A stretch of DNA of 64,000 nt from Chthoniobacter sp. GTDB lineage: Bacteria > Verrucomicrobiota > Verrucomicrobiia > Chthoniobacterales > Chthoniobacteraceae. The first letter of the stretch is position 1, and every line of letters begins with the position of its first letter. The notes beneath the pieces were generated by a model, which was not told the DNA's origin, made no database searches, and saw only the letters and a list, made by a program, of their open reading frames with translations. This document shows, piece by piece, positions 52,840-61,671 of this stretch. Both the position numbers and the translations under genes were made by a program. The stretch covers positions 1-64,000 of the forward strand of contig JAIOPH010000024.1 in NCBI GenBank assembly GCA_021414005.1, in the 5' to 3' direction.

Positions 52840-53580
52840 CTAAGTGGGGCAGGGGACGGCGTCGGTGAGCGGGATGTCGCCGACGGATTGCGTATCGAGC
52901 CAGAGCGCTTGGCGGCCAAAAAGGAAGCGCGCGTGGCCGAAGTCGCTCCAGCCCGCGGCGTCGGCGAGACTGTGCATTTCGCGATACGAAAACGCGCGGT
53001 GCGCGGAGGTCAGCGCGTCCGCGCGGGTCATTGGGGCGCGGCAAAAAAATGGCGTGAGCAGGCGGATGCCGAGCCGGGTGAGGCGGCGGCGTTCGAGATC
53101 GGAGACGAGCACGCAGCGGTGCGAGTGTGCGCGGCAGCGGCGGAGCAGGAGGATGGCGTCGTCCTCGCTGAAGTGGTGCAGCGCGAGCGAGCAGCACACG
53201 AGGTCGTAGGTGTGTGAGCTCTCGAAATGGAGGACGTTGGCGCGGTGAAACTGGATTTCGGAAAAGTGCGCGCTGTCGCGGCGGGCGATTTCGAGCGTCG
53301 AGGCGTTGGCGTCCACAGCGTCGATCCGGAGATCGATGGCGCGGGCACGTGCCCACGCGACCATGAAACGCGGAAGGTCGCCGGAGCCGGTGGCGAGATC
53401 GAGCACGCGGTAGCAGCGCTTGCCGCCGAGCCAGGCGCCCAGGAATTGCCGGAGGATGCGCCGCCCGCCGAGCCAGCGGTTGAGCGAGGCGAGCTGGTGC
53501 AGGCTGGTCTCCAGTTCCGGCGTGACCGGCTGCGGGCGGTCCATGAGTTCCGGTTCGCGTGGATCGAAAGAACGCTGCAT
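52840..53580 (-). CDS. SAM-dependent methyltransferase (UbiE/COQ5-like)
   Basis: 246 residues. SAM site VLDLATGSGDLPRFM near 58-72, acidic VDANAS near 90, and LVCCSLALHHFSEDDAILLL near 128-147 (post-I motif). Closely resembles the UbiE-like methyltransferases that accompany type III polyketide or isoprenoid pathways in Planctomycetes and Verrucomicrobia. Located 3 bp after the laccase-domain gene and 80 bp before the DCC gene, suggesting methylation of a quinone or terpenoid intermediate. Confidence 0.9.
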   Translation of the reverse strand: MQRSFDPREPELMDRPQPVTPELETSLHQLASLNRWLGGRRILRQFLGAWLGGKRCYRVLDLATGSGDLPRFMVAWARARAIDLRIDAVDANASTLEIARRDSAHFSEIQFHRANVLHFESSHTYDLVCCSLALHHFSEDDAILLLRRCRAHSHRCVLVSDLERRRLTRLGIRLLTPFFCRAPMTRADALTSAHRAFSYREMHSLADAAGWSDFGHARFLFGRQALWLDTQSVGDIPLTDAVPCPT

Positions 53581-53583
53581 GGC

Positions 53584-54246
53584 TCAGGATGTGGCCGTGA
53601 GGGCGAGGAGTGCGAGCATGCGCCCGGTTTTTCCCCGCTCCACACGATACGAGTAATAGCGCGCGACCTGCGTGCCCGTGCAGGTGCCACAGTCATGAAC
53701 CTGCCGGACGCCCGCGGCGCAGCATTGCGCGAGAATCAGCGCCGCGAAATTCACCTCATAAAGTGGCGGGCGGATGCACGGGCTGAGCTGCACCACGAGA
53801 TCCTCCGGCGCGCTGCCAAAGTCGGCGCGCATCCGCTCAATCGCGACGGCCGTGATGCCAAGTTCGCTGCCCTTGCGCCCGGAATGTAGCAGCGCGATGA
53901 CGCGGCGCACGGGATCGGCGAGATACACGGCACAGCAGTCCGCCACACAAACGCCGAGGCAGACCTCCGGGCTGGCGGTAATGAGGCCATCCACACCCGG
54001 CACGGGTGACGCGGAGTTTTCATCCACCACCGCGACCTCCCGGCCATGCACCTGCTCGCCGATGACGAATCGCTTTTTTCCCGCGCCAAGCGCCGCCCGC
54101 GCCTGGGCGTGGCCGCCATCGAGCCGACGCAGCGCGACTTCGCGATCCGCCTGTACATCGATGCCGGCGAAGCGCCCGGTGAAGCCATGCGCCACGCCCG
54201 GCAGCGCTGCGAGAGCGGAAAAAGTTTCGAGCGGAGGCGCGTTCAT
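53584..54246 (-). CDS. Laccase-domain (YfiH/LACC1) protein, purine nucleoside phosphorylase-like
   Basis: 220 residues. The family's zinc/active-site set is present: EQVHGREVAVVDE (His), VCVADCCAVYLAD (Cys) and ALLHSGRKGSELGI (His), plus LSPCIRPPLYEV. YfiH-type proteins act on purine nucleosides; older annotations call them polyphenol oxidases. Ends 3 bp before the methyltransferase start, 28 bp after tolC. Whether it belongs functionally to the terpenoid run is unknown. Confidence 0.9.
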   Translation of the reverse strand: MNAPPLETFSALAALPGVAHGFTGRFAGIDVQADREVALRRLDGGHAQARAALGAGKKRFVIGEQVHGREVAVVDENSASPVPGVDGLITASPEVCLGVCVADCCAVYLADPVRRVIALLHSGRKGSELGITAVAIERMRADFGSAPEDLVVQLSPCIRPPLYEVNFAALILAQCCAAGVRQVHDCGTCTGTQVARYYSYRVERGKTGRMLALLALTATS

Positions 54247-54274
54247 CTGAACCAGCGACGCGTTTTTCTGACGC

Positions 54275-55840
54275 CTACCTTGCCTTCTTCGAGGAATCGA
54301 CGGATTTCACCGGAATGGCGCGTGGCACCCGGCCGCGGGTCAGCGGGTCGTCGAAAGTTTCGGCATAGATGGTGTCGGTGGCGGTGGCGCGGTCGAACTC
54401 GGCGAGTGCGGAGTTGTAGTTGGCGCGGGCCTGCAACTCGGTGCTGCGGGCGGTGGTGAGCTGGACTTGGGCGTTTAACACGTCGAGCTGGGTGCCGGCA
54501 CCAGCGGCGAGGCGCTCGCTGGACAGTCGCAGGGCTTCGAGCGCGGATTCGACGGTCTTTTGCTGGCTGCGAATGGTTTCGCGGGCGGTCTGGAGATTGG
54601 CGTAGGCCTGCTGGACTTCGAGTTCCACCTGATGCACGGAGTCGTCATAATTCACTTTCGCGGATTCGAAGCTGGCGCGGGCCTGCTGCACTTTGCCGTA
54701 GGTCTGGAGGCCGTCGAAGATATTCCACTGCCCGCTGACGCCGAAGAACCAGCCGTTGACGACATCGTCGAGGTCGGTGGAAAGCGAGGAGTTGCGGGTT
54801 TCATAGCCGCCGTTCGCGTTGATTTGCGGCTTGTAGCCGGCGAGCGCGACTTTGATCTGCTCTTTCTGAATGAGGATGGTGAGGCGCTGCACTTTGAGAA
54901 AGGGGCGGCGCTCGAGGGCGAGTTGAATGGCATTGTTCAGACCGAGCGGGCGCTCGATGACTGAAAGTTCGCCGACCGCATGGTAGGTGGTCTGACCCTG
55001 CGGACCGGGATCGATGCCGAGCGTTTTGGCGAGCTGATATTCGGCGATCACGTAGGCATTCTTCGCGCTGAGCAAGACGGGTTGCTGATTGGCGAGCGCG
55101 ACTTCGGCCTGCAGGACGTTGAAGCGCGGAACGGTGCCGGCGTCGAAACGGTTCTGCTGGTCCTTGAGTTGATCGGCGAGAAGCTGGACAGATTCCTCCT
55201 GCACCTTAATCAGCGCACGGTTGAGGAGCACCGTGTAAAACTGCGCGCGCACGGTGGCGATCGTGGCGTCCACGGTATCGCGCAGGCTGAAGTAGCTGCT
55301 GTCCTCGGCGAATTTGGCGATTTTGATGGCGGCGCGCACCTGCCCGCCAGCGTAGAGAACTTGCGTGGCCTGGACGGTGACCTGCCAGGATTTGTCTCCC
55401 AACCCGCCGCCTCGAACCTGATTCTGCGTCGCGCTTTGGAGGCTGTCGTTCACCACACCCGAAACCTGCTGCGCGGCACTCGGTGTGACGCCGGGAATAC
55501 TCGAGAACTGGCTCGCGGTGACCGTGTTCGCGCTGCCGGAATTGCCACGCCCCGAACGCTGAATAAGCGTTTTTTGCTGCTGACTGTAATCGCCAGTGAG
55601 CGTGAGATGCGGCAGCGCCTGCGCGCGCACTTCGATGATCTGTCCGCGGGTCAGCTCGATCTGCTGGATCGCCTTGAGGATGGAGGGATTCTGACGCAGG
55701 GCGATTTCCACCGCGCGGTCCAGGGTGAGATCACCTTTGAGCGTGTGCGTCGCGGGCGGGGCGGTCGCGGCAGGGGCGGAAGAAAAGGTGAGGAGGAAAA
55801 AAGCGGGGGCAAGAATCGCGAGAAGCAGCGGGCGGATCAT
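54275..55840 (-). CDS. TolC-family outer-membrane efflux protein
   Basis: 521 residues from ATG 55840, which overlaps the marR stop (ATGA) and gives a signal peptide (PLLLAILAPAFFLLTFSSAPA). Two internally repeated TolC halves: LTLDRAVEIALRQNPSILKA and LNNAIQLALERRPFLKVQRL mark each repeat, with long helical coils such as VELEVQQAYANLQTARETIR. Forms the outer-membrane tunnel of efflux or type I secretion systems; no inner-membrane pump or adaptor gene is next to it here, so it would use one encoded elsewhere. Confidence 0.92.
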   Translation of the reverse strand: MIRPLLLAILAPAFFLLTFSSAPAATAPPATHTLKGDLTLDRAVEIALRQNPSILKAIQQIELTRGQIIEVRAQALPHLTLTGDYSQQQKTLIQRSGRGNSGSANTVTASQFSSIPGVTPSAAQQVSGVVNDSLQSATQNQVRGGGLGDKSWQVTVQATQVLYAGGQVRAAIKIAKFAEDSSYFSLRDTVDATIATVRAQFYTVLLNRALIKVQEESVQLLADQLKDQQNRFDAGTVPRFNVLQAEVALANQQPVLLSAKNAYVIAEYQLAKTLGIDPGPQGQTTYHAVGELSVIERPLGLNNAIQLALERRPFLKVQRLTILIQKEQIKVALAGYKPQINANGGYETRNSSLSTDLDDVVNGWFFGVSGQWNIFDGLQTYGKVQQARASFESAKVNYDDSVHQVELEVQQAYANLQTARETIRSQQKTVESALEALRLSSERLAAGAGTQLDVLNAQVQLTTARSTELQARANYNSALAEFDRATATDTIYAETFDDPLTRGRVPRAIPVKSVDSSKKAR

Positions 55841-56289
55841 TGGGCGTGGCAGTAGGTGAAGATTTTCTCGTAGATTTGCAACCAAGCCTTTTGCTCATCG
55901 GGATCGAGCACATCCATCATTTTGAGGAGATTGGAAATCATGTCGTCATGCACCTTCCCGACCAGTGCCGCGCCGGATGAGGTGATCGTCACGAAGATTT
56001 TTCGCCGGTCCGTTTGACCCGTGGCCCGGCTCACATGCCCGAGTTTTTCCAGCCGGTCCACCATTCCGGTGGTGGCTGCGGTGCTGTGGCCCATGCGCTG
56101 CGCGATGTCGGTCATGCCGAGACTCTGCTCGCGCAAAAAACTCAGCAGACAGTATTGCGAAAATGAGACGTGGCCGGGCGCGAGTTCCTTGGAAAGATTG
56201 AGCGCGAAGGACCGCTGAAGGACGGTGAAAATCTGCGCGAGCCGTCCGGCGTTGGCGCGTGTTTTGGGATCTTCGCTCGATTCGGGCAT
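55837..56289 (-). CDS. MarR-family transcriptional regulator
   Basis: 150 residues from ATG 56289 (GTG 56304 possible). Winged helix: ELAPGHVSFSQYCLLSFLRE, recognition region SLGMTDIAQRMGHSTAATTG, then MVDRLEKLGHVSRATGQTDR with the wing Asp-Arg-Arg. MarR proteins are usually repressors lifted by a phenolic or other small ligand. First gene of the operon with tolC, so it probably controls the export/terpenoid series autogenously. Confidence 0.92.
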   Translation of the reverse strand: MPESSEDPKTRANAGRLAQIFTVLQRSFALNLSKELAPGHVSFSQYCLLSFLREQSLGMTDIAQRMGHSTAATTGMVDRLEKLGHVSRATGQTDRRKIFVTITSSGAALVGKVHDDMISNLLKMMDVLDPDEQKAWLQIYEKIFTYCHAQ

Positions 56290-56384
56290 AGGCTCAGGCC
56301 GCACAAGGTAGGGGCATCGGCTGGGGCGTCAACCGGGGCGCAACGCCGCCGAATCCGTCGCCGCCGCCGGGGCGTAGTGGAGCG

Positions 56385-56849
56385 ATGGCCATTCACGTTC
56401 TTCGTCGTACCCAGGTAGTCGCCGCGCCGCTCGCGGAATGCTGGGCGTTTTTCTCGGACCCGCGCAACCTCGCGCAGCTCACGCCGCCGCAACTCGATTT
56501 CCGCGTGCTCAGCGATCTGCCGCCCGCGGTGTATCCGGGGATGATGATCGAGTACCGCGTGCGCCCGCTGCTCGGCATCCCGGTGACCTGGCTCACGGAA
56601 ATCACCCATGTGGAGGAATCGCGGCGCTTTGTGGATGAGCAGCGCGTCGGGCCGTATGCCGTCTGGCATCACGAGCACTTTTTCACCGCCCTCGACGGCG
56701 GCCGCACGGAGTTGCGCGACGTGGTGCATTACGTCCTGCCATTCGGCTGGCTGGGCGATCTTTTTCACCCGCTGCTCGTCGCGCCGCAGTTGGCGAAAAT
56801 CTTCGCTTTCCGCGAAAAGGCCGTCGCGGCGCGTTTCGGACGCGGCTAG
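56385..56849 (+). CDS. SRPBCC-domain protein (START/Bet v1-like)
   Basis: 154 residues covering a single SRPBCC fold: HVLRRTQVVAAPLAECWAFF, MIEYRVRPLLGIPVTWLTEI and LRDVVHYVLPFGWLGDLFHP. The PxxxxWxxFSDPxNLxxLTPP start is typical of the ligand-binding cyclase/dehydrase group. Divergent from marR with 95 bp between; its 3' end overlaps cstA by 4 bp on the other strand. Ligand unknown, perhaps a lipid. Confidence 0.88.
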   Translation: MAIHVLRRTQVVAAPLAECWAFFSDPRNLAQLTPPQLDFRVLSDLPPAVYPGMMIEYRVRPLLGIPVTWLTEITHVEESRRFVDEQRVGPYAVWHHEHFFTALDGGRTELRDVVHYVLPFGWLGDLFHPLLVAPQLAKIFAFREKAVAARFGRG

Positions 56850-59194
56850 CAGCAGCGGTTCGGGGAGCGGAATTGCCGCTCAGTCGCGCTGAGGAAGACG
56901 TTGCGGCGCGGTGTGGCCGGATCTTTGGCGCACGCGCAAACCTGCGCGGTGCGCTCGCGTTCGATGGCGGCCTCGCCGCTCACTTCCTTCAGCAGCAGCG
57001 CGCCGAGCGCGAGCGCGCCGAGTGCGTGTCCCGGCGGGCGGCCCAGCGCATCGGCGGGGAGCAGCACGGGCGCAGTTTCGGAGAGCGTCGGCGCGCGGGT
57101 GCCGTTGAGCAGCCGGAACCATTCGCGCGTGCTCAGGCCCACGATGGCCGCGACGAATGCAAGGAAGGTCGCGGTGACGGCGGCGTCCATGCGGTTGTTG
57201 AAAAGTGCGGTCCGGTTCTTCTTCAGTGCGGATGCTGCGGCGGCGTGGGCTTTCGGGCCTGTCGCCTCCGCCAGCGCCTTCTCCAGCCCCGGCATTTTCT
57301 CGGCCGCCTTCTCCGCGCCTTGCAGGAAGCCGAGCACGGGACGTTTGGGGTCGTCCTCGCGATGGAAGATCTTTTGCAGCCCGGCGGTCATCGTCACGGC
57401 GAGCAGCCAGCACAGCGGCAGGAGCGTGACGAGTGCGAGACGCGGGCGCGCGCGCTGGATGCCCATTTTCAAAAGGATCGTCGTGCCGAGGCACAGCGCG
57501 ATGCTGGCGAGGAGCTGGTTGGCGATGCCGAAGATGGGCCAGAGCGCCTTCACGCCGCCGTCGGGATCGAGCACGCCGAGAATCAGGAAAAACCCCCACG
57601 CGGCGACGATGAGCGCGCTCGCAGCGATGCCGGCCCAGAGGTTTTTGGTGTCGCCGAAGCGCGGCGACAGGCCGCTGAGCGCATCCTGCAAAAGATAGCG
57701 GCCCACACGCGTGCCGGCGTCGAGGGTGGTGAGGATGAAGAGCGCCTCGAACATGAGCGCGAAGTGATACCAGAGGTCGCTGCCCGCGCCGCCGGTGAAG
57801 CGTGCGAAGAGGCTCGCCATGCCCACGGCGAACGTCGGCGCGCCGCCGGTGCGACCGAAGAGCGACTGCTCGCCCATCTGCTGCGCGAGCGTGTCCATCT
57901 GCCCTTTCGTCACGGCGACGGGCACGCTTTTCCACGCCGCTCCGTCGGCGGCGAGCGCGGTGAAATTGCTGCCGTTCACGCGCGCGATGATGGCCTCGGG
58001 CGTGCCGGCGCTATTGATGGCGAGATACTCGCCGGGCGGCAGCGTGCAGGCGGCGATGAGCGCCATCAGCGCGACGAGCGACTCCAGGCACATCGCGCCG
58101 TAGCCCACGGAGCGGGCGTGGCTTTCGCGGGCGATGATCTTTGGCGTGGTGCCGCTGGCGATGAGCGTATGAAAGCCACTGATCGCGCCGCAGGCGATGG
58201 TGATGAAACAAAACGGGAACAGTTTCCCCGGCACGACGAAGCCGGTGCCGTCCACGAATTTGCTCAGCGCCGGCATTTGCAGAACGGGTAGTGTGAGCAG
58301 CGTGGCGACGGCGAGGCCGAGGATCGTGCCGAGTTTCATGAACGTGCTCAGGTAGTCGCGCGGCGCGAGCAGCAGCCACACCGGCAGCACGCTCGCGAGG
58401 AAGCCGTAGGCGATGATGCCGATGGCCACGCTCAGCTCGCTGAAATGCAGCGCCGCCGACCACGCCGGCGACTCGTGAACCAACTTACCGCCCCACACCG
58501 CGAGCAGCAGCAGCAGCATGCCGATGCCGGAAACCTCCAGCACTTTGCCCACGCGCAGAAACCGCAGGTAGCCGCCCATGAATAGCGCGATGGGGATCGT
58601 CGCGCCGACGGTGAAAATGCTCCACGGGCTTTCGCCCATCGCCTTCACCACGACGAGCGCGAGCACGGCCAGCAGGATGATCATGATCGCCAAAATCGCC
58701 GCGAGGCCGATGCGCCCGACGGTCGAGGTCAGCTCGTCGCGCAGCATTTGCGCGAGCGAGCGGCCGTCGCGCCGCAGCGAGGCGGCGAGGATGATGAAGT
58801 CCTGCACCGCGCCGCCGAGCACCACGCCGATGAGGATCCACAGCGTCCCCGGCAGGTAGCCAAACTGCGCTGCCAGCACCGGTCCGACGAGCGGCCCTGG
58901 CCCGCTGATGGCCGCGAAGTGATGCCCGAAGACGATCCATTTGTTCGTCTTCACGAAATCGCGCCCGTCCTCGTGAATCTCGCAAGGCGTCGCTCGGCGG
59001 TCGTCGAGCATGAGCACCTTGGCGGCGATCCATTTCGAGTAAAAGCGGTAGCCGAGCGCATAGGTGCAGAGCGCGGCCACGATCAGGTAGCCGGAGTTCA
59101 GCGGCTCCCCGCGGCGCAGTGCGATGATCGCGCAGGCTCCCGCGCCGAGGAGCGCGACGGCGAGCCAGATGAGAAACGAAAGGAACCTTTTCAC
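56846..59194 (-). CDS. cstA: CstA-family peptide/pyruvate transporter
   Basis: 782 residues, about 18 membrane spans. The N-terminal CstA core (about 30-400): GYRFYSKWIAAKVLMLDDRR, KTNKWIVFGHHFAAISGPGP, FGYLPGTLWILIGVVLGGAV and CGAISGFHTLIASGTTPKII. A C-terminal half includes FTGGAGSDLWYHFALMFEAL, LWPIFGIANQLLASIALCLG. Longer than E. coli CstA (701). Imports peptides or pyruvate under carbon limitation. Preceded by an ECF sigma factor gene 28 bp upstream on the same strand. Confidence 0.95.
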   Translation of the reverse strand: MKRFLSFLIWLAVALLGAGACAIIALRRGEPLNSGYLIVAALCTYALGYRFYSKWIAAKVLMLDDRRATPCEIHEDGRDFVKTNKWIVFGHHFAAISGPGPLVGPVLAAQFGYLPGTLWILIGVVLGGAVQDFIILAASLRRDGRSLAQMLRDELTSTVGRIGLAAILAIMIILLAVLALVVVKAMGESPWSIFTVGATIPIALFMGGYLRFLRVGKVLEVSGIGMLLLLLAVWGGKLVHESPAWSAALHFSELSVAIGIIAYGFLASVLPVWLLLAPRDYLSTFMKLGTILGLAVATLLTLPVLQMPALSKFVDGTGFVVPGKLFPFCFITIACGAISGFHTLIASGTTPKIIARESHARSVGYGAMCLESLVALMALIAACTLPPGEYLAINSAGTPEAIIARVNGSNFTALAADGAAWKSVPVAVTKGQMDTLAQQMGEQSLFGRTGGAPTFAVGMASLFARFTGGAGSDLWYHFALMFEALFILTTLDAGTRVGRYLLQDALSGLSPRFGDTKNLWAGIAASALIVAAWGFFLILGVLDPDGGVKALWPIFGIANQLLASIALCLGTTILLKMGIQRARPRLALVTLLPLCWLLAVTMTAGLQKIFHREDDPKRPVLGFLQGAEKAAEKMPGLEKALAEATGPKAHAAAASALKKNRTALFNNRMDAAVTATFLAFVAAIVGLSTREWFRLLNGTRAPTLSETAPVLLPADALGRPPGHALGALALGALLLKEVSGEAAIERERTAQVCACAKDPATPRRNVFLSATERQFRSPNRCC

Positions 59195-59222
59195 GTGGGC
59201 GGCATCTTCTTCCGGGCCGGTG

Positions 59223-59840
59223 TTACGCGTCGAGATAGCGCTTCAATTTCTCCCGCAGTTCCGTCCGCGCGCGGAAGAGCACGCTTTTCACCGCCGGCAC
59301 CGAGAGGTCCAGAATTTCCCCGATTTCCTCATACGGAATATCGTCGTAGCGCCGCAGGATCACTGCCATGCGCTGCGTCTCGGGCAGCTCGTCAATGGCG
59401 CGCTGGATGGCGGCCTGCATCTCCTCGTCGAGCACCGAGGTGTCGGGAGCTTTCACGGTGTGGTCGGCCACCTGCATCGGGCGGTCGTCGTCGTGGAAAG
59501 CCGCGGCGTCGAGCGATTGCGCCGGGTGGCGTTTGCGGCGGCGGAGTTCGTTAAAAACAAGGTTGCGCGTGATCTTGAAAAGCCAGGTCGTGAACTTCGC
59601 CGTCGGCTCGTAGCGGGCCGCGCTTTTCCACACGCGGATGAAGACCTGCTGCGCGATGTCCTCGGCGTCGCCGGAGTCGCCGAGCATCTTCGCCACTGTG
59701 CCGATGATCCGGTGCTGATGCGCCTCGATGAGCGCCTGGAGCGCGGTCTCGTCGCCCTGCTTCACCCGCGCCATCCACGCCAGATCCTGCGCCGCGGCGT
59801 CGCGCTCGGGGTTGGGTGGGAGACTCGGGTCTGGGCTCAT
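59223..59840 (-). CDS. ECF RNA polymerase sigma factor
   Basis: 205 residues from ATG 59840 (a longer start at 59858 would add six residues). Sigma region 2 is DAEDIAQQVFIRVWKSAARY then TWLFKITRNLVFNELRRRKR; region 4 is ELPETQRMAVILRRYDDIPY followed by EEIGEILDLSVPAVKSVLFR. No anti-sigma gene is evident next to it. It may drive cstA, with which it shares strand and 28-bp spacing. Confidence 0.93.
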   Translation of the reverse strand: MSPDPSLPPNPERDAAAQDLAWMARVKQGDETALQALIEAHQHRIIGTVAKMLGDSGDAEDIAQQVFIRVWKSAARYEPTAKFTTWLFKITRNLVFNELRRRKRHPAQSLDAAAFHDDDRPMQVADHTVKAPDTSVLDEEMQAAIQRAIDELPETQRMAVILRRYDDIPYEEIGEILDLSVPAVKSVLFRARTELREKLKRYLDA

Positions 59841-60008
59841 GAAAAAATGGACGCGCACCGCCCGGGCAGAGCCGGCGGGCAGGGCGCGGACGATGACCGC
59901 CTAACCCGCCAACTGGCAATTAGTTTCCCCGCTGCCGTCCGGGCTGCTCTAATCGCCCGGCTGTATTTTTCCGCGAATCATTGCCGCAGTTTATTCGTTC
60001 CGCCTGCC

Positions 60009-60755
60009 ATGTCCTCCCGCTTCGACGATCTCAAAGCCGCCGCCCGTAACTCGGCGCTGCGCGCATGCAGTCTTTTCGCGGGATTGCCGCCGGCGGATCT
60101 GGACCGCATTGCCGCCTTCGCGCAGTTCCTCCCGGTGGCGAAAGGCGGGTACCTTTTTCACGAAGGAGAACCGTCCAACGGTTTCTATGTCGTTCGCACG
60201 GGCGCGATCAATGTGCATCGCGTGACGCCGGACGGACGGGAACAGGTCATCCACGTTTTTCGCCCCGGCGACTCGCTGGCCGAGGCCACGCTGGCTGGTG
60301 ATGCCGGCTATCCGGCGGACGCGCGCGCCGTGGAAAAGAGTGAGGTCATTTTTATTCCGCGCCGGGACTTTCTGGAATTGATCAAAACCCGCACCGATCT
60401 CGCGCTGCGCATGCTGGCCTCCATGAGTCAGCATCTGCGCGTGCTGGTGAATGCGCTCGACGACCTCACGCGCAAGGACGTGGAGACGCGCCTCGCCCAC
60501 TGGCTGCTCAAGCGCTGCCCGCAGCGGCTGTCACACGCCGCCTTTGAGCTGCGCCTGGACGTGACGAAGACGGTCCTCGCAGCCGAGTTGCGCACCCGCC
60601 ACGAAACGCTCTCCCGCGCGCTCGCCCGGCTGCGCGAGATGGGTCTCATCAAGTCCGCCGGCAAAACGATCCGCATCCTCGACCCGCTCGGACTCGACGC
60701 GGTGCTGCGCACAAACCTCGGCGAGACGCGCGAGTCAAGGCCACATCAGGGCTGA
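60009..60755 (+). CDS. Crp/Fnr-family regulator (Dnr/NnrR-like)
   Basis: 248 residues from ATG 60009. Cyclic-nucleotide-binding-like fold (15-130): FLPVAKGGYLFHEGEPSNGF, FRPGDSLAEATLAGDA; a dimerisation helix (LRMLASMSQHLRVLVNALDD) and a C-terminal winged helix with RLDVTKTVLAAELRTRHETL and LSRALARLREMGLI. Only one N-terminal Cys, so no FNR [4Fe-4S] site; haem-type NO sensing as in Dnr is possible. Genes with a matching TTGAC-N4-GTCAA box lie 0.8 kb downstream. Its end overlaps the globin gene on the other strand by 10 bp. Confidence 0.9.
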   Translation: MSSRFDDLKAAARNSALRACSLFAGLPPADLDRIAAFAQFLPVAKGGYLFHEGEPSNGFYVVRTGAINVHRVTPDGREQVIHVFRPGDSLAEATLAGDAGYPADARAVEKSEVIFIPRRDFLELIKTRTDLALRMLASMSQHLRVLVNALDDLTRKDVETRLAHWLLKRCPQRLSHAAFELRLDVTKTVLAAELRTRHETLSRALARLREMGLIKSAGKTIRILDPLGLDAVLRTNLGETRESRPHQG

Positions 60756-61231
60756 ACCACGGGCGGCTTGTAGCTGGCGTAGCGGGCGCGCTGCTCCGGG
60801 GTGAGCTTCGAGTAGTCGTAGCGGTCCTGCTCCACGCCGTTGATTTTGGCGTGAATGACATTCGCCATGTCGGACGCGGCGCTTTTGATATGCTCCGCTT
60901 TTTCCCCGGCAAAAAGCCCGTCCACCGTGGCGGTGAAAAGCGCCAGCCAGCGGTCGAACTGCGGGCGCCCCATCGCCGTGAGCGGAACGAGGCGGGCGTG
61001 GGCGGCGAGCGGATTGCCGGTATAGGTGCCGGCGCGGAAGATCATCGTTTCCCAAAAGGCATACATCTTCGGCAGATGCGTGGACCAGTCGGTCCCGGCC
61101 ACGTCGTTGAAAATGAAACCGAGCAAGGCATCGGCCCGGACCTTTTCGTAGAAAGTGTTCACGAGGAGTTCAATGTCGGCTCGTCCCGTGAGATCGGGGC
61201 GTGCAGTGGGCGGCGGAGGCGAGGCGGGCAC
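60746..61231 (-). CDS. Group III truncated haemoglobin
   Basis: 161 residues with a short Pro-rich lead. Globin segments: ELLVNTFYEKVRADALLGFI, FNDVAGTDWSTHLPKMYAFW, AGTYTGNPLAAHARLVPL and FDRWLALFTATVDGLFAGEK, characteristic of group III (WxxHL and FW...YxGxPxxxH; the His in AAHARL is the proposed proximal ligand). C-terminal TPEQRARYASYKPP tail. Binds haem and is thought to detoxify NO or bind O2. Co-transcribed with the GYD gene (15-bp gap) from the divergent NO promoter. Confidence 0.93.
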   Translation of the reverse strand: MPASPPPPTARPDLTGRADIELLVNTFYEKVRADALLGFIFNDVAGTDWSTHLPKMYAFWETMIFRAGTYTGNPLAAHARLVPLTAMGRPQFDRWLALFTATVDGLFAGEKAEHIKSAASDMANVIHAKINGVEQDRYDYSKLTPEQRARYASYKPPVVQP

Positions 61232-61246
61232 GGCAAGTGGAGCGGA

Positions 61247-61531
61247 TCAGCCCGCGATCTCCGCGAACTCCTTGTCGGTGAAGGCCTGCATCGTCTTGGT
61301 GCGGACGTTGCCGGCCGCGGCGAGCATGGTCAGCAAGTGCAGGGCTTTCTTCTCCGTCTCGGCACGGATGATCAGCACGCCGTCGTAGGCGCCGATGGTC
61401 CAGTATTGGGCCTGCACTTTCACGCCGGCCTTCTTGGCCATCGCGTTGAAGTGATGCGCACGTTTGGTGGAGTCTTTGATGTGTTCCGCGCCTTTTTGAG
61501 TGAAGCGCAGCAGGGCGATGTAATGGCTCAT
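61247..61531 (-). CDS. GYD-domain protein
   Basis: 94 residues. SHYIALLRFTQKGAEHIKDS at the N-terminus and YWTIGAYDGVLIIRAETEKK in the middle contain the family's GxYDxVxI signature; AMAKKAGVKVQAQY links them. GYD proteins are small ferredoxin-like folds of unknown role, sometimes near nitrogen-oxide genes. It starts 63 bp from the FNR-type dyad and is the first gene of the GYD-globin unit. Confidence 0.92.
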   Translation of the reverse strand: MSHYIALLRFTQKGAEHIKDSTKRAHHFNAMAKKAGVKVQAQYWTIGAYDGVLIIRAETEKKALHLLTMLAAAGNVRTKTMQAFTDKEFAEIAG

Positions 61532-61594
61532 GGTGATGTCCTTTCGTTGGTTGGGTTTGCGTTGACAGATTGCCGCGAGCTTTCGCTCCGCGCC

Positions 61595-61608
61595 TTGACC
61601 TGCGTCAA
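61595..61608. promoter_or_regulatory. FNR/Dnr-type operator (TTGAC-N4-GTCAA)
   Basis: Perfect 14-bp dyad TTGACCTGCGTCAA, matching the Crp/Fnr-family consensus TTGAT-N4-ATCAA/GTCAA. It lies 63 bp upstream of each divergent start (GYD at 61531, norC at 61672), so one site could control both. The Crp/Fnr gene at 60009 is the obvious candidate binder. Confidence 0.8.
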
Positions 61609-61671
61609 AGCGGCGGTGAATCGCGGGCGGTAGAAACAGCGTGCTTTCACTCTAAACCCGCGCCCACCACC

